A DNA stretch of 64,000 nt from positions 62,001 through 126,000 of the forward strand of contig JAPVXR010000009.1 of assembly GCA_027214385.1 (NCBI GenBank). Reading direction: 5' to 3'. The position numbers and the translations under genes are program-made. Positions 62,262-64,000 of this stretch are shown piece by piece (position 1 is the first letter of the stretch; each line of letters begins with the position of its first letter). Under the pieces are notes generated by a model. It did not search any database, was not told the origin of the DNA, and was given only the letters and a program-made list of their open reading frames with translations. Source of the stretch: Cryomorphaceae bacterium 1068. GTDB taxonomy: Bacteria > Bacteroidota > Bacteroidia > Flavobacteriales_D > Cryomorphaceae.

Positions 62262-63128
62262 ATGAAACCACTGTTTTCCGTCATCACATTACTTCTTCTG
62301 ACAACTGCAGGAGTTGCTCAAAGCCCTATCGCCGAGAGTACTACTACATTCAATATTTACAGAGATGGCAAAATGCCATCATCTTCGAGTGAGGAAGTTG
62401 AAAGTTGGAATATCAACGACTCACTTCTTTATATTCCCTCTTATGATACGTATTGCTCTTGGAATACGGAGCGTGTACATCCTTACAAGGATGACTTGAG
62501 ATTCATGAAGGACACTGTTGTACTTGTTTTAGCTCCTGATAGTTGCGACTTTGTTTCGCCTTACACAGGTAGAAAAACAAGTGATTTCGGTTATCGACGA
62601 TACCGCTACCACTACGGTGTAGACATCAAGCTCTATCGAGGCGAAGAAGTAAAATCTGCCTTTGAAGGCGTGGTGCGAATAGCTCAGTACGACGGCGACT
62701 ATGGAAAAGTAGTAGTAGTACGACACCCAAATGGACTAGAAACCCTTTACGCTCACCTCTCGAAACTCGAGGTGAAAGAAGGGGATAAAGTTGAAGCAGG
62801 AGATGTTGTCGGCCTTGGTGGAAGTACTGGAAGGAGTACAGGAAGCCATCTGCATTTTGAAGCACGCTACAAAGGAGAACCTATCGACCCCAACGCTTTG
62901 ATAGAATGGGAAACAGGTTACCTATGTCACGATACACTTTCCTTGAATCAAGAGCATTTCGAGTATCTGGTAGAAGTACGAAAACGCAAATACCATAAGA
63001 TACGCAGCGGTGACACCCTTTCAGGAATAGCCAGAAGATATGGTACTTCTGTGAGAAATATTTGCAGACTCAATGGAATTAGGAGTACTACTACCTTGCG
63101 CATAGGTAGAACGCTCCGCTATAATTGA
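62262..63128 (+). CDS. M23 metallopeptidase with C-terminal LysM domain
   Basis: 288 residues, signal peptide (1-20). The M23 domain has HYGVDIKLYRGE (His and Asp zinc ligands), VVVRHPNGLETLYAHLSKL and the HLHFEAR catalytic motif. A LysM module at the C-terminus (YHKIRSGDTLSGIARRYGTSVRNICRLNGI) binds peptidoglycan. It should be an endopeptidase that cuts cell wall cross-links. The next gene, a penicillin-binding protein, begins 6 bp later. Confidence 0.93.
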   Translation: MKPLFSVITLLLLTTAGVAQSPIAESTTTFNIYRDGKMPSSSSEEVESWNINDSLLYIPSYDTYCSWNTERVHPYKDDLRFMKDTVVLVLAPDSCDFVSPYTGRKTSDFGYRRYRYHYGVDIKLYRGEEVKSAFEGVVRIAQYDGDYGKVVVVRHPNGLETLYAHLSKLEVKEGDKVEAGDVVGLGGSTGRSTGSHLHFEARYKGEPIDPNALIEWETGYLCHDTLSLNQEHFEYLVEVRKRKYHKIRSGDTLSGIARRYGTSVRNICRLNGIRSTTTLRIGRTLRYN

Positions 63129-63134
63129 TAGACC

Positions 63135-64000
63135 TTGGCCAAGAAATCCACACCTAAGCCACGAAAATCACCAACCAAAAAGAAAAAGTCGAAAAGTAAA
63201 TCCAATTGGAAAAGGCGAATTATCAAATTCAGCCTTTTCGCATTTTTTGGAGTGCTGCTTCTGCTCTTTTTACTTTTCGGTGCCGTTTACATCGGGTTGT
63301 TTGGGCCGTTACCTTCCAAGGCTGACCTCACGGGAATCAAACAAGAAAATGCCAGTGAAATTTATTCGTCCGATGGCGAGCTGCTCGGAAAGTACTTCAT
63401 TAAAAATCGTTCAAGTATTAGCTTTGGGGAAATTCCTCAAAACGCAATTGACGCACTTGTTGCTACTGAAGATAGTCGGTTCTTTGAGCACGAAGGAATA
63501 GACTTTTACAGCATTCCGAGGGTTGTTATTAAAACCATCATCTTGGGAGATAGGTCGGGTGGTGGCGGTAGCACCATTTCACAACAGCTGATCAAAAACC
63601 TATTTGGACGAGCAGATCACGGAGCCCTTTCAATGCCTGTGAACAAACTCAAGGAAAACATCACAGCGCTTAAGCTCGAGGACATCTATTCGAAAGAGGA
63701 AATCATTACCCTCTATCTCAATACAGTGAGTTTTGGCGAGAACGTTTACGGCATTAAAGCAGCCGCTCAGCGGTATTTCGATAAAACTCCCGATGAACTT
63801 GAACTCACAGAAGCTGCCACTCTGATAGGGATGCTCAAGGCCAATACATCGTATAACCCTCGATTATACCCCGAAGCTTCAAAAGAACGACGAAACGTTG
63901 TACTCGCGCTGATGGTGCGCGAAGGTTCTCTCCCACCCGACGAGCTCATTCAGCTTCAGGCCGAGCCTATAAAATTAGATTATCAAAAACTCGAAGGTCA
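63135..64000 (+). CDS. Class A penicillin-binding protein (N-terminal part, 3' end outside window)
   Basis: The ORF starts at TTG 63135 and runs off the right edge with 288 full codons. There is a basic cytosolic N-terminus with many Lys, one transmembrane helix (about 31-54), then the glycosyltransferase domain: ATEDSRFFEHEGID with the catalytic Glu, GGGSTISQQLIKNLF, and YLNTVSFGENVYGIKAAAQRYFDKTPDELELTEAATLIGML. No ATG lies before the domain. The transpeptidase half should follow outside the window. It polymerises peptidoglycan, consistent with the adjacent M23 endopeptidase. Confidence 0.93.
   Translation, partial: MAKKSTPKPRKSPTKKKKSKSKSNWKRRIIKFSLFAFFGVLLLLFLLFGAVYIGLFGPLPSKADLTGIKQENASEIYSSDGELLGKYFIKNRSSISFGEIPQNAIDALVATEDSRFFEHEGIDFYSIPRVVIKTIILGDRSGGGGSTISQQLIKNLFGRADHGALSMPVNKLKENITALKLEDIYSKEEIITLYLNTVSFGENVYGIKAAAQRYFDKTPDELELTEAATLIGMLKANTSYNPRLYPEASKERRNVVLALMVREGSLPPDELIQLQAEPIKLDYQKLEG

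Noticed and set aside
1-64000. tRNA, rRNA, CRISPR arrays, IS elements, att sites or a replication origin
   Set aside because: I scanned the intergenic regions by eye and found no cloverleaf, repeat-spacer array, transposase or DnaA-box cluster. A covariance-model scan would be needed to exclude divergent small RNAs.

Overview
This 64 kb window is a chromosomal segment of a member of the Bacteroidota, most likely a marine-type Flavobacteriales bacterium (a Cryomorphaceae or Schleiferiaceae relative is my best guess). The evidence is: several secreted proteins with type IX secretion (T9SS) C-terminal sorting domains of both type A and type B; Bacteroidota-style promoters (TTG then about 19 bp then TAnnTTTG) with little sign of Shine-Dalgarno use; a Rho factor with a long charged insertion; Bacteroidota-typical families such as DUF4835, DUF4293 and DUF4199; and many TTG start codons. 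I see no rRNA, tRNA, CRISPR array, insertion sequence or prophage. Gene density is high and most of the segment is core genome.

Layout. 1-9 kb (minus strand): a truncated secreted peptidylarginine/agmatine-deiminase-family protein carrying a somatomedin-B-like cysteine module, a seven-helix membrane protein, the branched-chain amino acid operon ilvD-ilvB-ilvN-ilvC, and a Kelch/T9SS secreted protein. 9-16 kb: an aromatic amino acid hydroxylase (phhA) preceded by what looks like a complete Tyr-codon attenuator, a T9SS-exported thioredoxin-like protein, a PAS/GAF histidine kinase with its receiver, aat, a Nudix CoA pyrophosphatase and a bacterial ionotropic glutamate receptor-like K+ channel. 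16-22 kb (minus): fabI, recN, a DUF4835 gene, coaBC, rpoZ and bamD. 22-33 kb: an alpha-oxoamine synthase, two ECF sigma factor/anti-sigma pairs (one linked to a fasciclin protein), a 2OG-Fe(II) oxygenase, a lipoprotein gene with an apparent frameshift, a persulfide-dioxygenase/rhodanese protein, a GT39-type glycosyltransferase, a glutathione peroxidase and a YkuK-like protein. 33-48 kb: a third ECF sigma factor, uvrA, a 1288-residue adhesin-like T9SS type B protein, an MsbA-like exporter, truA, yfcE, rho and mpl. 48-64 kb: two small acidic secreted proteins, recR, a GT2 fusion protein, a lipoyl E2 acyltransferase, two tandem PorE-like TPR/propeller proteins, a DnaQ-like exonuclease, a FAH-family hydrolase, a GCS2-CBS ligase with an aspartoacylase-like hydrolase, an M23/LysM peptidase and the start of a class A penicillin-binding protein.

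The most interesting signal is at 9.0-9.13 kb. An 18-codon ORF with three consecutive Tyr codons is followed by mutually exclusive antiterminator and terminator hairpins just before phhA. This would make phenylalanine hydroxylase a tyrosine-supply enzyme induced by tyrosine shortage. A second recurrent signal is that five start codons (recN, bamD, aat, recR and the phhA leader peptide) sit exactly 5 nt after the end of a TAnnTTT(G/A) box, which predicts leaderless mRNAs. Other notable items are the glutamate-receptor-like channel, the SMB module on a deiminase, the GT2/phosphoglycosyltransferase-like fusion and the frameshifted lipoprotein whose lost C-terminus is still readable.
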